64,000 nucleotides of DNA from Siphonodentalium dalli (GCA_032622095.1 CP136063.1:209549934-209613933), one strand, 5' to 3'. Counted from the first letter of the stretch, positions 34,787 to 47,417 are shown. The notes: a model not told the origin generated them from the sequence alone. Translations and numbers: made by a program.

Positions 34787-37284
34787 TAGAGCTGCAACGA
34801 TACGCTTCGCCACGATACGATACGTATCACGATACAAGACCAACGATGCGATACGTATCACGATAGGTATCGCGATACACTAATTCATTACTATTATGTA
34901 CATGTATTGCAACATTAGTCTCAGACTATTGACTATCAGCCTCAAGTTCTCATGAAATAGATGCAGTGATACTCAGTAAATTATCCTGATAATGTCATAA
35001 ATGTGATCATTTGATATATATGTTGGAAATTGCAAACTAGATTAAAGTTATAAAGTTATTTTTATTAATTAGACTACCTGGTAGGTAGTCCAAGTCTTCT
35101 CGTACTAAAACCGGCTAAGATATTGGGATGGAGGTGCCGGTCTTTAGTCCGAGTTCCAGGCCCATGCATTCTTATGACACGACTTAAGCGTTAGTGACCC
35201 GCTCAAATAAAACCACAATTATATGAAATAAAATATCACAATTGCGACAATAAACGGATATTTTCCGCAGAAGACATGCTATTTTATCTGAAACCCACAT
35301 CAGTTGTGAATTTAAAACGGTAATTTAATGCGAAAAGAGACATTTACCTCAATGTTTACAATTTTTTAAAAGTATGCGAACTCGGTTGACCTCGCGAACT
35401 GTGGTCGGCATTTTCCGTTGAAAATATTCCGTAGATTTTGGACAACAACGCAAATTACGATGAATTCTCCATTGTAATCGTAATTATGTGTGTCAATAAA
35501 TAAAATAATAAATAGATTAATTAAACATTGGAGATATAAATGTAATACACTAAATAAATGAACCTTAAGTTTGAAAAGTCCCACTAAAACGGAAGAACTA
35601 TATTTCGAAACTGTGTGATTCGGTTGACATCACACGCATGGCAACTTGGCAAGTCAGACACAAGAGTTCTAATTTGCTCCAATTTTGACAAGTTGCTTGC
35701 GAAAATTGTCAACAAAACTACCGTTCTGATACTCCATTATGTCATTAAGTTTTTAGTGCGGGAATTGTTCTGAAAGCACATAGAAAACTGGACTTTCGGG
35801 CGATCGGTTTTCGCCATTTTTGTTCGGAAAACCCGCGCTATATATAGAAACGGAAAGTAGAATTCCCAGAACAAACAGCGGATTATGCCGAACTTATTCG
35901 GACCACTTCGGCTTTCGGTTAAAACGTAAACAAACAGAGAAACAAATCGATGTTTGTGGCAATCAACCGGAATATTCTATGTGTAATTTAACATTAAAGT
36001 TAGATTATTATACACCATTATGACCATAAGATGTAAGCCTTTCCGATGTATATAGCATCATGTATTGATTTGCTAGGTAAATCGAGTAAAATACACCACA
36101 AATTCCCGCCACAGATCGTGGGCGTAAGTCGTGTCATAGGATTGGTATACAAGCGGTCTTGGACTAAAGACCGGCACCTCCATCCCAATATCTTAGCCGG
36201 TTTTAGTACGAGAAGACTTGGACTACCTGGTAGGCTGCTACCAGTATTAATAATATAATAACTATAAACTGCTTCACATTTGACATATGTGGACTGAGGG
36301 TCATTTAATGTATTGATTTACATACCAGCCTAATAATCCAAACTGTCCAACTGAAGAGTTAATATAATCAATTTATCAGTAGATACGATTTATGAATATC
36401 ACTTCAAACAAAGAATAGAGCAATAGACCTGCACTCAGTGAGTCAGTGTGCACGGACTGAATTTAATCTGGCACTATGTATGCTAATTGCTATTAGAATT
36501 GAATGGGAAAAGAAGCTGCTCATACATGTATAATCTGAGTATATCAAGCAATAATTTAATACTCTAATACATTTAATGAAATATTAATATTCAATTTTGG
36601 CTAAAGTGTCTTCACTGTCTTGTATATATATTTTGACTTTTTCAGTTTTCACCGTTCAATCAATTGCAAAGACATTTACAGATATTTACCCAGTTATTTT
36701 TGTTTGGCCTTAATGTTATGTCCCACTTAGTTTGTGAAGTTAGTTGAAATACGTTTTCAATATTTTAATTACAATTATTATTTGTTTTATCGACTTTCCC
36801 ATCGGCGTCTAAATTGAAGCCAAAATGAGCCCACGTTTTACTTTTATACGCCGCCGGGGCATCCACAATTTTATCGTGGCTCTTGGCGGACATGTTGACT
36901 TTGAAAATGAACCATGTGCGACAAGACGGTGCGCGGTGATGAAACAACATCGCTGATTGGATAGAAAAAACAAATCGCGCTAGGTCAGCTCAGGTCACGC
37001 TTTGTCGGCCAATCAGAACATTCGAAGCAAAACTTGAAAAGATGTCCGTGATGGTTCGTCAAATTCCGGCTATTTCTGCGAGAGAAAATTAAAAATTAGG
37101 AATCTGACGCGTATCCAAACAGACTGGAATCCGGCTTTCTCCGCGAGAAAATAAAAAATTAGGAATCTGACGCAAATCGTAACAGACCGGAATCCAGATC
37201 GTCAGAATCCGGATCGTATCGTGTATTGAATCGCTGGAAATGAATCGCAATGCATCGAAAGCTCGCTGAATCGTTGCAGCTCTA
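34787..37284. mobile_element. 2.5-kb hAT-like element, TIR TAGAGCTGCAACGAT
   Basis: TAGAGCTGCAACGAT starts at 34787 and its complement ATCGTTGCAGCTCTA ends at 37284. Sub-terminal text is rich in cgatacgtatc. The adjacent 8-mers (atgcagcc, atgcatta) agree at only five positions, so the target duplication is imperfect. A second element (35084-36227) sits inside. No transposase frame was recognised. Confidence 0.75.
35084..36227. mobile_element. 1.14-kb TIR element nested in the hAT-like element
   Basis: GGTAGTCCAAGTCTTCTCGT and its continuation (about 70 bp to gtgccggtctttagtcc) is inverted at the right end. Both sides carry tggta (35079-35083, 36228-36232). No coding potential recognised. Confidence 0.8.
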
Positions 37285-37670
37285 ATGCATTATGCAGCCC
37301 CACATTTATTTGAGATATTGGAGATTTTTTTTTTAATTTACAGGCATATTTAGGATCACCTCTAGATAGGAGCTATTAGCAGCCATCTGCAATTCTTGGA
37401 TTTCAAATTTGAATCCATCACTGCACCCTGCAGCCCGCATTGATTGGAGTATTGTTTTGAAAATTTACAGACATCACCTCTAAATAGGAGCTATCAAATT
37501 TTAACGATTTAGATGAAAAATATGGCCGCTGGCAGCCATCTTGGAGTTTACTCTTTGCATGAACAAGTCCTTTGGCACACCCAACAGACCACATCCCTCA
37601 TTCAATCATCACCAAACTTCAAATGGATCTTTTTGGTGACCACTAGATGGGAGACATAACATTTTTATGT
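37285..37670 (+). repeat. Degenerate ~130-150-bp repeat, right part
   Basis: Monomers share ggatcacctctagataggag, agcagccatc and caaatttgaatccatcactg. Further decayed monomers occur at 39090-39300 (gtgacctctagatgggagg). Confidence 0.65.
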
Positions 37671-37673
37671 TTA

Positions 37674-38070
37674 CCCATACCATAGTATGGTAAACATAGT
37701 GTCGTTGTCCGGATTGACCACTCGCGTTCGTTCGTCCATCTGTCTGTCCGTCTGTCTGTCTGTCCGTAGACACTTTACGAGTAATGCTATAACTCAAACA
37801 TTTTCTAACCGATCGGAACCAAATTTTGTATATGGGTTTCTCAGCCCAAAATACAGATCGAGTTCGAATTTGGGTTTGATCCGAATTTTTGTTACAGAGT
37901 TATGGCCCTTTTTTTACGTAGATTTCACGCATTCTGCCATAACTCAAACATTTTTTATCTGATTGGAACCAAATTTGGTATGTGAGTTTCACAGCCCAAA
38001 ATACAGATCGAGTTCGAATATGGGTTTGATACGATTTATTTTAAAGGAGTTATGACCCTTTTTCAAGAGA
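37674..38070 (+). repeat. Tandem-array element D (150-bp monomers)
   Basis: Head hairpin cccataccatagtatggtaa, then a TCTG/TCCG microsatellite (37735-37768), then two monomers anchored on gctataactcaaacattttc (about 37789) and gccataactcaaaca (about 37939), with aaattttgtatatgggtttc after the anchor. Confidence 0.75.
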
Positions 38071-39089
38071 AAAAAATTTGAAGGAAAAAAAAAATTTAGA
38101 TTTATTTTTAACTTTTATAATAATAATAAAAAAAAATGTCATTGACTCTTTCATTTGTTTTCATTTAGATATTGATGATTATGATACAAGTTGATAAAAA
38201 GGTTCCCAATGTGTCCCTTTAAATATTTAGTAATGAACCCATAAATTAATAGTGTTAAGGTGCCATTACACGACCGAGCCGTTTTTGCATACAGCACCGA
38301 TCCCCCATTAATGTCAAGTGGCAGTTAAATAACAGAATTCCTCCTGATATCTGATAAAAACACATGTGTAGTTCACAATAATTGGAGTGTACTATATAGA
38401 CTGCCACTGGTTAATAGAATGTTATTTATTTGGTGATAGACTGTATCCCACAGACCAGTTAATTATGATGGACAGTCTGTGAAAGATTTCCTGATAAAAC
38501 AGTGCTTTTAAAAGTTTGCTGTATGCTGCATTGCACAGCTGAATATATAACCTTACAGATGGTCTCATGTCATTATAAATGTTAATAGAGATGCCAGCAT
38601 CAATATAAACAATGTCTGTGATTTGTTGACAGCTCTGCTATATAATTGATATTAATGGGTCAGCAGTGAGGTGTCTTTATCTTGATGGGTGTTGTTGGTA
38701 GAATTTGAGATATTATCATTGTAAACTTAAATTGGACTCTCTTAACCCAAGTATTCCATGTCCAGGTCACCTTTTTCACATTTAACCCAAGGCTGTAGTG
38801 GTGCAGCATTACAGATCCTGTACCAGTGCATTCTCTTATATAAATGCGAGTGACCCATAAATTCCAATAATTTGTTTTATATACATTTGTGTATAATAGT
38901 ACATAACAGTATACTCTATTTATAATTCAACATCAAAACTCTCATTTATGATTCCGATCATAGTAATTTACTATCGCCAAGGGATGGGTTAACATCTGCC
39001 GATCGTGATCGGCCTCTCGTTCCATATCTCATTGAAAAAACATGTCAACCAATGGCCATATTTGATTTTATTCTTTGTATGACTTAATA
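38071..39089. other. Intron spacer, partial hairpin fragment
   Basis: At about 38805-38860, gtaccagtgcattctcttat matches one arm of the palindrome family seen in the TTAA MITEs and at 55130. The rest is AT-rich. Confidence 0.55.
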
Positions 39090-39451
39090 CTTCGGCGCAC
39101 TCGAGGACAACTCCCTCATCCGATCAACAACTAACTTCATATGGATCTTCGGAGTGACCTCTAGATGGGAGGCATCTCTGATTTTACTCTTTCTATTAGT
39201 ATTACTGCATCCTTTGGCACCCCTACAGCCAAACTTGTTCATCAGATTAATCCCAAACTGTTTATGGATCATCAGGGTAACCTCTAGTTACTTAAGCATT
39301 TAAACTGTCCGAGTTCCCTATCGCTCTGACTCCATTGATTCCATTTCCAAGTTGAAATACAGTGTCATTGACACTTTCATTAAATGTATATAGCAATCAT
39401 GTTTTGGCTTATATGTATGCCTAAGTCAAGCGAAGTGTTGGTTTTGATGAC

Positions 39452-39706
39452 CAAGCCTTGAAAATAGTGTGCCTGTCATTTGCAGAATGAGGTCCCCAGA
39501 GGGTGAATTTAGTGACGCTACCCCGCATAGCGGGCTAGCATCATCAAATTCACCCTCTGGGAACCTCATTCTGCTGAGGTGTAAGCAGAATGAGGTTCCC
39601 AGAGGGTGAATTTGGTGATGCTAGCCTGCTCTGCGGGGTAGCATCAATAAATTCACCCTCTGGGGACCTCATTCTGCAAATGACCGACACCCTATTTCAA
39701 GGCTTG
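39452..39706. repeat. ~255-bp palindrome 30 bp upstream of exon E6
   Basis: caagccttgaaaatag (39452) is inverted as ctatttcaaggcttg (ending 39706). Within it, gcagaatgaggtccccagag and its inverse occur four times, so the arms themselves contain hairpins. A half copy occurs at 41497-41600. Confidence 0.88.
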
Positions 39707-39736
39707 TTGATGACTCTCACCACTTTACATTTCCAG

Positions 39737-40045
39737 GCGAACTTCTTGGCCTTGAGTACCTATATATGGAAGCAGGTGATGACACTTTTGACACGTTGAG
39801 AGACGATGATTATGGTGAAGATGATGATGGTGAAGTTGATGATGATGATGATGGCGAAGATGAGGATGTGCTGATTGAGAATAATCACGAGGATTCCCAC
39901 ATGTCGTATGATATGTTTGATGATCCCACAGTATTCCCAATGTCCATGGCTGATGATGAACTCACAACACAAATACTTGCCACGGCGAATAAAAAGCACC
40001 AGGAACTGAACTCATCCACAGCTTCGTCTCTGTCAAATAGTCCTG
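39737..40045 (+). CDS. Exon E6: end of transposase-like region, acidic linker
   Basis: It follows ACATTTCCAG and reads in phase 1 from E5. It starts GELLGLEYLYMEAG, completing the YTGEL.G.EYL motif, then becomes strongly acidic (DDDYGEDDDGEVDDDDD), and ends SSLSNSPG. The donor CCTG/GTTAGT is weaker than the others. Reading on gives a stop two bases after the exon (GGT TAG), so a variant that ends here is possible. I prefer splicing because E7 fits in phase. Confidence 0.8.
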
Positions 40046-40194
40046 GTTAGTTGTAATGAGTATATTTTGGTCAATGATTTCTAGAGTTATCCTTCTTTCT
40101 TTATTAGCGTCTGCATATGGTTTTCGTGCAGATATCTCAAACATGGGTTATTTAATCTTAACCATTTCTTTACTAAATTCTCATTGACGATTAG

Positions 40195-40430
40195 TTTCCG
40201 TAAAACGGACCCAGTTTTGCTGTCCCCAAAAAAAGGGGGAACTAAAATCAATGACACATGATAATGCCACGAACTTCAAAAGATCATAGCGGCTGTGTTT
40301 TACTGTTAAATATTTCAATTTTGTTTGAAACAAATTGAAAGAGTCATTCCCTAATATAAAGGAACGATACATGCAGAAATATGAGTTGTCAGGATACAAC
40401 GGCAAATACTAGCTTTTGTTATATACTTGC
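40195..40430 (+). repeat. Dispersed repeat, copy 2 (partial)
   Basis: Shares ggacccagttttg, acaaattgaaagagtcatt and the following text with 26800-27060. Confidence 0.65.
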
Positions 40431-40550
40431 CCATGAATTATAAGGTTTTAGCAGTGAGATATAAGTGATATCCCACTAGTGAGTGATATCAGCTTGAAAT
40501 TTCTGATGTATTGACATTCATTGGGGGCCATAGGCAAGTAACTAAAGTAT

Positions 40551-40731
40551 ATAATAAATAGAGGATATCCACAATTTTTCAGTGGATATGGGTTATATCT
40601 CATGAGTGATGACAAAACATTGAATTTCCATGAGTGGCTCTAGCCACGAGTGGAAATTCAAATGTTTTGTCATCACGAATGAGATTTAACCCATATCCAC
40701 TGCAAAAGTGTGGATATCCTCTATTTATTAT
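40551..40731. repeat. ~181-bp foldback palindrome
   Basis: ataataaatagaggatatcc at the left is exactly inverted at the right (ggatatcctctatttattat). The arms run about 85 bp to a short centre at about 40640. Related foldback elements are at 51255-51410 and 51665-51795. Confidence 0.85.
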
Positions 40732-40852
40732 GCTTCCCCATTAAATAGCGGGAAATTGCCGCAACGTAAATATGGTATTTATTTAGTGTCTAGACCGACA
40801 GTAAAGATATTTTGTTATTTAAAAATGATGTCTTCATTGTCGCTTACTTCTG

Positions 40853-41510
40853 CAGGCCTGGCGGTTTGATATTTGCAGGAGGGCTGAAAAATAGCCCTCT
40901 AGGGTTGCTTTAGGAGGGCTAATAGCCCACCTAGACTTCTTCTTCTTTTGAATTCATGTTACACTACTGCGCGCACACCAATTAAATGCCCATTAAAGGC
41001 CCATTAATGATATACCATTACAAATCCATTTAAAAACCCATGATTTTCCCATTAAAAACCCATTAAAATACCCCCTTAATATGTAACCTTTCACAGCCAT
41101 TAAATTGCCATTATTATATGAAAGTTAACGGCCATTAAAGCTAAATTATTTTAATGGGTATGTGTATGGCCATTAAATTAACTGGGGTAATGGGCATTAA
41201 ATGAAGGCGGGAACTAAAGGCCATTAAAAAATTAATGGCAACATTATGTGTTTAATTGCCATTAAAAACCCTTTAAAATCCAATGAAAGGTTACATATTA
41301 AGGCCCATTAAATATAATGGGCATTAAAAATGGGTCATTATAATGGGCATTAATTTTGGGAGGTCAATTTTGATGCCCATTAAATTTCTGGGGGCAGGGT
41401 GCCCACAAAATTGATGGCCATTAAATACAGCCTATATTTAATGGTTGGTTCATGGGGCATAATAAGGCCCATTAAATATGATGGGCATGGTCATAAGCAG
41501 AATGAGGTCT
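40853..41510 (+). repeat. CCATTAAA-rich element, copy 1
   Basis: It starts gcaggcctgg and a hairpin (aggagggctgaaaaatagccct), then tgttacactactg, then over 500 bp in which cccattaaa/taatgggc recurs every 10-25 bases on either strand. An inverted relative is at 50030-50851. Confidence 0.75.
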
Positions 41511-41600
41511 CCAGACGGTGAGTTTGGCGACGCTGGTCCGCTTTGTGGGACAGCTTCACTAAATTTGCCCTCTGGGGACCTCATGAAATGACTAGACACT
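41497..41600 (+). repeat. Half copy of the 39.5-kb palindrome
   Basis: agcagaatgaggtctccaga through ctctggggacctcat resembles one half of 39452-39706. Confidence 0.75.
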
Positions 41601-41931
41601 TTATCTCCAAACTTGGGTATGATGCCCGGAATTAGGTGTTTATAGCCAGAATATGGCCCGGGGCCTTGAATGTCCCGTTAAAGTGGTACTGTGTGTATAT
41701 TTATGGACTCCCCGATTCCTCATTTCTCTACAATATAGCTCAAGATGATCTATTTTTAAATGGGGCATCAACTGTGTTGAAATTAATTACAATTGGATAG
41801 AAATAATAATAAAACACATATAAGGCCATTACAAATTCAAGTCTGGGTTCACAAGCAATTATGTCTAAATGTTTTGATAAGGCAGGGAGTCTTTTTATAT
41901 TTATTATTTATTTTAAATTTTTCAAAACATA

Positions 41932-43522
41932 CCGTAAATTTCGGTGTATAAGTCGCATCTTTTTGACCTGAATATATAGCCCAGAATATTGGTGCGCCTT
42001 ATACAACGGTAACTCAAAATCGGGGTGAAATCTTGACTCATTTTCGGAGAGTTTGAGCCACGAGCGGTAAGTACACAAGTGTTGGGAGACAAGGAGATAT
42101 TCACAGTAAATATCGGCGGAGATTCAGCCACAAAACCCTCCATAAAGACGGATAATATTCATTGAATTAAAATATTGAAAACAGTTATCTTACTCTTCAT
42201 TATTATTAACTTTTATTCCCAAAATCCCGGAAAGAAATATTAGCAAACAGCAGCAAATTCACAAACAGTTGGCGTCCTTGACCTTACTGTGTAACAATTC
42301 TCAGTGGACACGTGCAAAATTGACCCACATTCAATGACGGCGGTGTCATCGCTTTGATGTCTGCAGTGTTAATTGCGACATAGTAAACTGTTTGGAAGCT
42401 GCCAGTGCACGTGGCTCTAAACTGCTACCATATTACGTCACATCGGAATGTTTATTTAAAGCCCAGGAAGGAATAGAATGAGAATAATAAAACCCAGCTG
42501 ACTCCAAATATTTTAACGAGGCTTCAGTGCGAATTAGCCGCGAACTCCTGTTAAATTGATATTACATAAACATTATTTTATGCTTTACGCTCTGGGTGCA
42601 AACATTTAATCCCCACATTGAGTATATTTGACACTTAATACTGAGGAGTGCATTGCATCACTATTAGCCCAAAGCGTTTGCATTCATGATCCGCGACACC
42701 TAAATTAACGAGGCCATTATCCTAAAACAACAGTAAGCCGAGTCTCAATTTTATATTCCTATAAATGATAGGATATTTTGTGTCTTTCCTCATACCGTAA
42801 ATTTCTATATATATTCACATACTTCGATCATTATGGATAAACGTGGGATTAAGCGCAAACGTCAGAGTTACGAAACCAGATTTAAGTTGGAAGTGGTTAA
42901 GTTTGCAGAACTTAACGGTAACCGTGCTGCCGAAAGACAGTATGGTGTCAGTGAGAAATTGGTGAGAGATTGGAGGCGATCGAAGGACGTTTTATCCGAA
43001 ATGCGTCGAGACAAGCGAGCTAACCGTGGTAAGAGTGCGATGTGGCCTGAACTTGAGCAGCGAGTTTTCCGGTGGATTGAAGAAAGGCGCTCATCTTTGC
43101 TGGCTGTAAGCAGAAATTCAATTCGGATCCAAGCGATCATATTAGCCAAGGAGATGGACATACCCGACTTCAAGGGCCACAACAGTTGGGTGACGCGATT
43201 TATGAAACGAAATAAACTTTCACTACGCGCCAAAACCAGGATTTCACAGAAAATGCCAAAAGATTACGAGGACCGGCTATTCGAATTTCAACGCTTCGTA
43301 ATCAAGCAACGAAAAAGATACGATTACTCCCTCGATCAAATCGGCAACATGGATGAGGTGCCGATGTTTTTCGACATGCCACCAGAACGCACCGTCAACA
43401 AGCTTGGGGAGAAGACAATTCAGATTAAGACGACCGGCCACGAGCGATCTCATTTCACCGTCGTCCTTGCCTGCATGGCTGATGGTTCAAAGCTGAAACC
43501 GACTCTGATCTTCAAAACATAG
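41932..43522 (+). mobile_element. pogo/Tigger-like transposon, 3'-truncated
   Basis: The left end carries taccgtaaatttcggtgtat, the kind of TIR I associate with pogo-group elements (TA target), followed at about 41990 by an inverted match (cgccttatacaacggt). A transposase frame starts about 0.9 kb downstream. No matching right TIR was found before 47.5 kb. Confidence 0.65.
42833..43522 (+). pseudogene. pogo-like transposase, N-terminal half
   Basis: The ATG-initiated frame encodes 229 residues. Residues 8-55 (RFKLEVVKFAELNGNRAAER ... VRDWRR) form a helix-turn-helix of the Brinker/pogo type. Residues 70-135 resemble a CENP-B-type second helix-turn-helix (WIEERR ... SWVTRFMKRN). The DDE domain starts near residue 165 with NMDEVPMFFD, giving the first catalytic D, and runs to LKPTLIFKT, where a stop follows. 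Family members continue for another 150-200 residues with the remaining acidic residues, so this is a truncated copy. It could still bind DNA if expressed. It lies in sense orientation in the E6-E7 intron. Confidence 0.85.
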
Positions 43523-44052
43523 GTACTCAAAATCGAATATTAAATCTTTTTTCATGATTCCAGTTAATACAACTTGTATCTGTGTAATCACATGTATAGC
43601 TCAATACATGGGAATATTCTGACACCTCTGTTGCCCAAGTCCAAAAGCATGGCTCTAAATGGATATTGAGGAAAGGCATAGCATGAGTTTTGTCTGGTTC
43701 TATTCATGATAGTGTGAGGGATATGGTTTATAAAGTCAGAAGCGCTCAATGTCTCCCATCAAATATCAGAACTGTACAATGTAACCACACATACATGTAT
43801 AGAGAAACACACACCACTCAAATTACAAAAAACTTCTGACAATTATATTAGGAATTCTGAGAAATCTGATTCAAATGTAGCAGTGCCATAAATTGCTCTA
43901 CATGTATTTATTTACTGCAATGCCCATGGATATCCACTATCAGGAACAATTCCCAGTGACACTGATGTAATTTTTCTAGTGTTCCACAAGAATCATATAT
44001 ACCGGTTTATATCATTATACTTTTATACTGATGGCTGCTGAGGTGGGTACAT
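43523..44052. other. Intron spacer
   Basis: AT-rich. No right end of the pogo element or other feature recognised. Confidence 0.5.
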
Positions 44053-44635
44053 ACCTTCTCAAAATAAGTGTCCCTCTCAAACGTTGGAACCGCGTTGATA
44101 ATTGACCATCAACGCGATTCTCGTGTTAACGGAACGCGGTCGTAACGTTACTCCAATGCAGTTGTGATTTTCCTCAATGCGGTCGAGGTAACCGTCAATG
44201 CAACATAGCGCGGTCGGCATGACTGTCAACGCAACAAACGCGGTTGAGATAATCGTCAACGAAACGGAATGTTGCCAACATAATACAATGTTATTTTGGC
44301 ATGGTGGGAGGTATGGATAAAATGATTGATTGGTGTTAAATGTTTTACATTTTCATTATAATTTTTCTGGAAAAAGCTAATAAATAATTGTAGATCGCAT
44401 TGATCGTGCTGCACGAATTAATAGAGATGCAATTGAGATTTCTAACAACCAAAACACTTTTGAGTTCACGTCGCAATTTACATGTGCATACATTTTTGAA
44501 TATTTAATATTCAGCGTCACATTCGATTAAAGGTTGATTATCTGTACGCCAAGGATCCGATGTCATTTGAAATCCTTGTAAGGATATAACTCGATGACAG
44601 ATCTACAGTGATGTAAATAATTTTAAAATATTTAA

Positions 44636-45091
44636 GGTACTCAATCCGATCAGGCCCTCATAAATTACTATGTCTTTGGCTTCGGGGATAAAAAATAATT
44701 GATTCGAGTCGAGGAACCTACTTATCAACGCTCAGAGTTATCATATATTAATTTTTGAAGTTTTGTTATTTCTATTGTTTCTGGCCCAGAAACACGCCAT
44801 CAAAAAGATGTTCTCAGTCAAAATTGCGTTATTAATACACTTGATTTTAGAGTTATCCATCCTCGTCTGTTTGAATAAGTGTTCCTGTTGAAATTATCAG
44901 TACACGTCTCGAGAAAATTACAAATTTAGGGGCAATTATTAGTACACATCTCGAAAAAGTTACAAACTTTAAAAATCAATATTTAACAACTCTGAGCTTT
45001 GATGGATGTGTTCCTCGACTCGAATCAAATATTTTTTACCACTGAAGCCAAAGAAATAGTAATTTAGGGGTGCTTAATCGGCTTGAGTACC
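44636..45091. mobile_element. 456-bp TIR element with TTTAA flanks
   Basis: GGTACTCAATCCGATCAGG and the next ~130 bp are inverted at the right end (cttgagtacc), with shared gattcgagtcgaggaac and tttggcttc. tttaa is present on both sides (44631-44635, 45092-45096). Confidence 0.8.
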
Positions 45092-45691
45092 TTTAATTAT
45101 CCATGTGTTCTTCAACACCTGCAAAACACGCAGCGCTCTGACGTGATAACCAATGATATGCCATTTTTACTGACAGGCCGCGGATCAAAAGCCTACCGCG
45201 AATGATTCACAGCGGTGTCAATGAACTCAAATAGGGACATGTCTTCGGTGAACCCGAAGCTTCCAAACGCAATGAATGTACGTACATATTAAACAAGCTA
45301 AAATATTTGGAAAGCGATTTTTCATCATAATTTTGCAGAATAAACGCGACAACAGGTAAGCCAATGAGACAGAGAATCTTCAAATTCAATTCAAAATATG
45401 ACACAAACTACATACAACTCCAACGCAATAATAAAATCCGGTATAAAGAACTAAACACACCACCTCAGGGTTCCCACTATGAATTTCAAACCAAATTCAA
45501 GCACTTTTCAAGGACTTTTCAAGCACTTGTTCAAATATTTTCAAGCGCCTCACAGACTACCGATTATAGAAATATTTGCATTTAATACAAGGAAGGGTAT
45601 CCAGTCTCCCAACAAAATGATCTGATGCATGGCTTGTGATTTGTTCGAATGAAGAATAAAATAATAAAACAATCCCTACTATTACCTGTAT

Positions 45692-45750
45692 TTCATTAAT
45701 TGGATGGGTATACTAGTTTTAATAACTAGTATACCCATCCAATTAATGAA
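45692..45750. repeat. 59-bp palindrome
   Basis: ttcattaattggatgggtat is inverted exactly at the right; the arms are 27 bp with a 5-base loop. Confidence 0.88.
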
Positions 45751-46082
45751 CTTTCATATTTATGTACTACAGAGAGGGTCATAAATAGCGGAAAGAAAAT
45801 ATGATCCTAACAGATGAATTTTCCGTAGATAACTTGATAACCTTTATGAAGTAAAGAGAAGAAGAAATATACCTGTACCTTGTATTATATAACTTCTATC
45901 AGATGAACACTCAAGTTTTTAGACATTAATTTCTAAGTCTTTATTCATAGTCTTGTAGATGCACACATGTGTCAGTCTTATCCAACTTATCCATAGTTTC
46001 TTCATACCGGTACAATGATACATATATGAATATTATTCAATCAGCTTCTAGGTAGATCTATATACTTTACGACAAATAGCTG

Positions 46083-46268
46083 TCAAACTTTCGCAGCGTG
46101 TTTTGTCGACTTCACATGACTTTTCAAAACTGATTCTCCCATCCCAGAAATATATATTTCTTTGCAACAAAGCACGCACATTGCCTTCCTATTGTTGTTC
46201 ATTTGTTGCAACCAACTAGAATAAGTTTCGTGTGATAACAACGCAGTGTTGAACACACACTTTCCCAT
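46083..46268 (-). pseudogene. hAT transposase fragment, BED-type zinc finger
   Basis: A 61-residue frame starts with ATG at 46268. It contains the N-terminal hAT pattern KCVFN...YSSWLQQMNNNRKAMC followed by C-x2-C (CVLCCKEI) and H-x4-H (HVKSTKH), which is a BED finger. It ends just after the finger, so the catalytic domain is absent; the terminal repeats of the surrounding element are retained. Confidence 0.75.
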
Positions 46269-47417
46269 TGTTATTTTAACGAAAGACTAGCGATAATTTC
46301 AAAGCATGGGCGCCGCCATTGTTATATTTTTAGAATGAGCCAATGCAAATCGCGGAATACCGGCACGAATAGTGAAACGAACCGACTACCTGGCAATCAT
46401 AATGCCGCTTGAAAATTTTGACGCTTCTTGATACTGCGTAGAAGACGGCAAACGTGTGTCAATAAGACAACATTTGATGACTAAATTCAAGCACTTTCAA
46501 GCACCTTATGGTGTTTAAGGGAAAATTCAATGACTTTCAAGGGCTTGAAAAACCCAAAATCAAATTCAAGCACTTTCAAGATATTCAAGCACCCGTACGA
46601 ACGTCCCTGCACCTCCCATTTTTTTTAATTCTATTATCTGTCCCACATGTTCAATAAAAATTTTATCAGAAAATATTTATTAGTATTGAGAACTCGGCAT
46701 ATATAAGAACAGAGGCGGACTGGGCCAAAAAACCAGCCCGGGAAATGAATATAATACTAGACGAAGTTATTCTGGTTTCGTCAACCACGAAACCAGAATT
46801 TTAGTCAATTGTGGTTTATTTACTGCTACTAAGCCTATTAAATGTATTCATCGTTCTGTTTGCAATGATCGACAAGTACATATATCCCAACAGTTTTGTA
46901 GTGGGCATTTATAGCAATATATTCGTGCGTGGTGTTTTTCTCCATACATTGGGAAACACAACCGCACGACCGCTTTGTGCGATACACCTGTTCATTGTAC
47001 CTATATATATTATAAAAAAAAGCCTAACACCCGTCAAAAGCTGCAAATAAATTGCCCCATTTGGAACGATCGAATGCGTAGATATGTGATTTTCTGTTTT
47101 CAGAGAGTGGGAAAATGACACTAAATTAGTCATATGTGATCGTAAATTATATTTAAAACAAAAAAATTAATGGTTAAAAAACTACTTTACATGACTCATC
47201 GTCTGTATATTTTTCGGCGCGGTGATTGTAATCTTCGCGTGTTGCGTTGATCCTTGACGCAACGCATTTAACATAAACATGGTCTGTGTTAAACTTCAAC
47301 GCGGTCGTAACGTACCAACAATGCGTTATCAACGCAACGACCGCGTTGTGTTGAAGGTACAACCGCGTTGTTAACTCCTGAGAACCGCGTTAAAAGCGAC
47401 ACTTATTTTGAGAAGGT

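Larger units (their letters stand above)
45466..46609 (-). mobile_element. hAT transposon remnant
   Basis: It begins CAGGGTTCCCACTATGAATT and ends AAGCACCCGTACGAACGTCCCTG. Sub-termini are rich in ttcaagcactttcaag on both strands. Flanking 8-mers caccacct and cacctccc match partly. A BED-type zinc-finger frame on the minus strand (46268-46083) identifies the superfamily. The rest of the transposase is gone. Confidence 0.8.
44053..47417. mobile_element. ~3.4-kb composite with ACCTTCTCAAAATAAGTGTC ends
   Basis: accttctcaaaataagtgtc at the left is exactly inverted at the right (gacacttattttgagaaggt). Sub-terminal regions on both sides are filled with caacgcggttg/cgcggtcgtaacg motifs. Inside lie a TIR element (44636-45091), a hAT remnant (45466-46609) and a palindrome. 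No gene for its own mobility was found and no clean target duplication is visible. Confidence 0.7.

Noticed and set aside
46725-46805. Possible hAT end (agaggcggactgggcc) with hairpin
   Set aside because: Only one terminus seen and no target duplication; too little to call an element.
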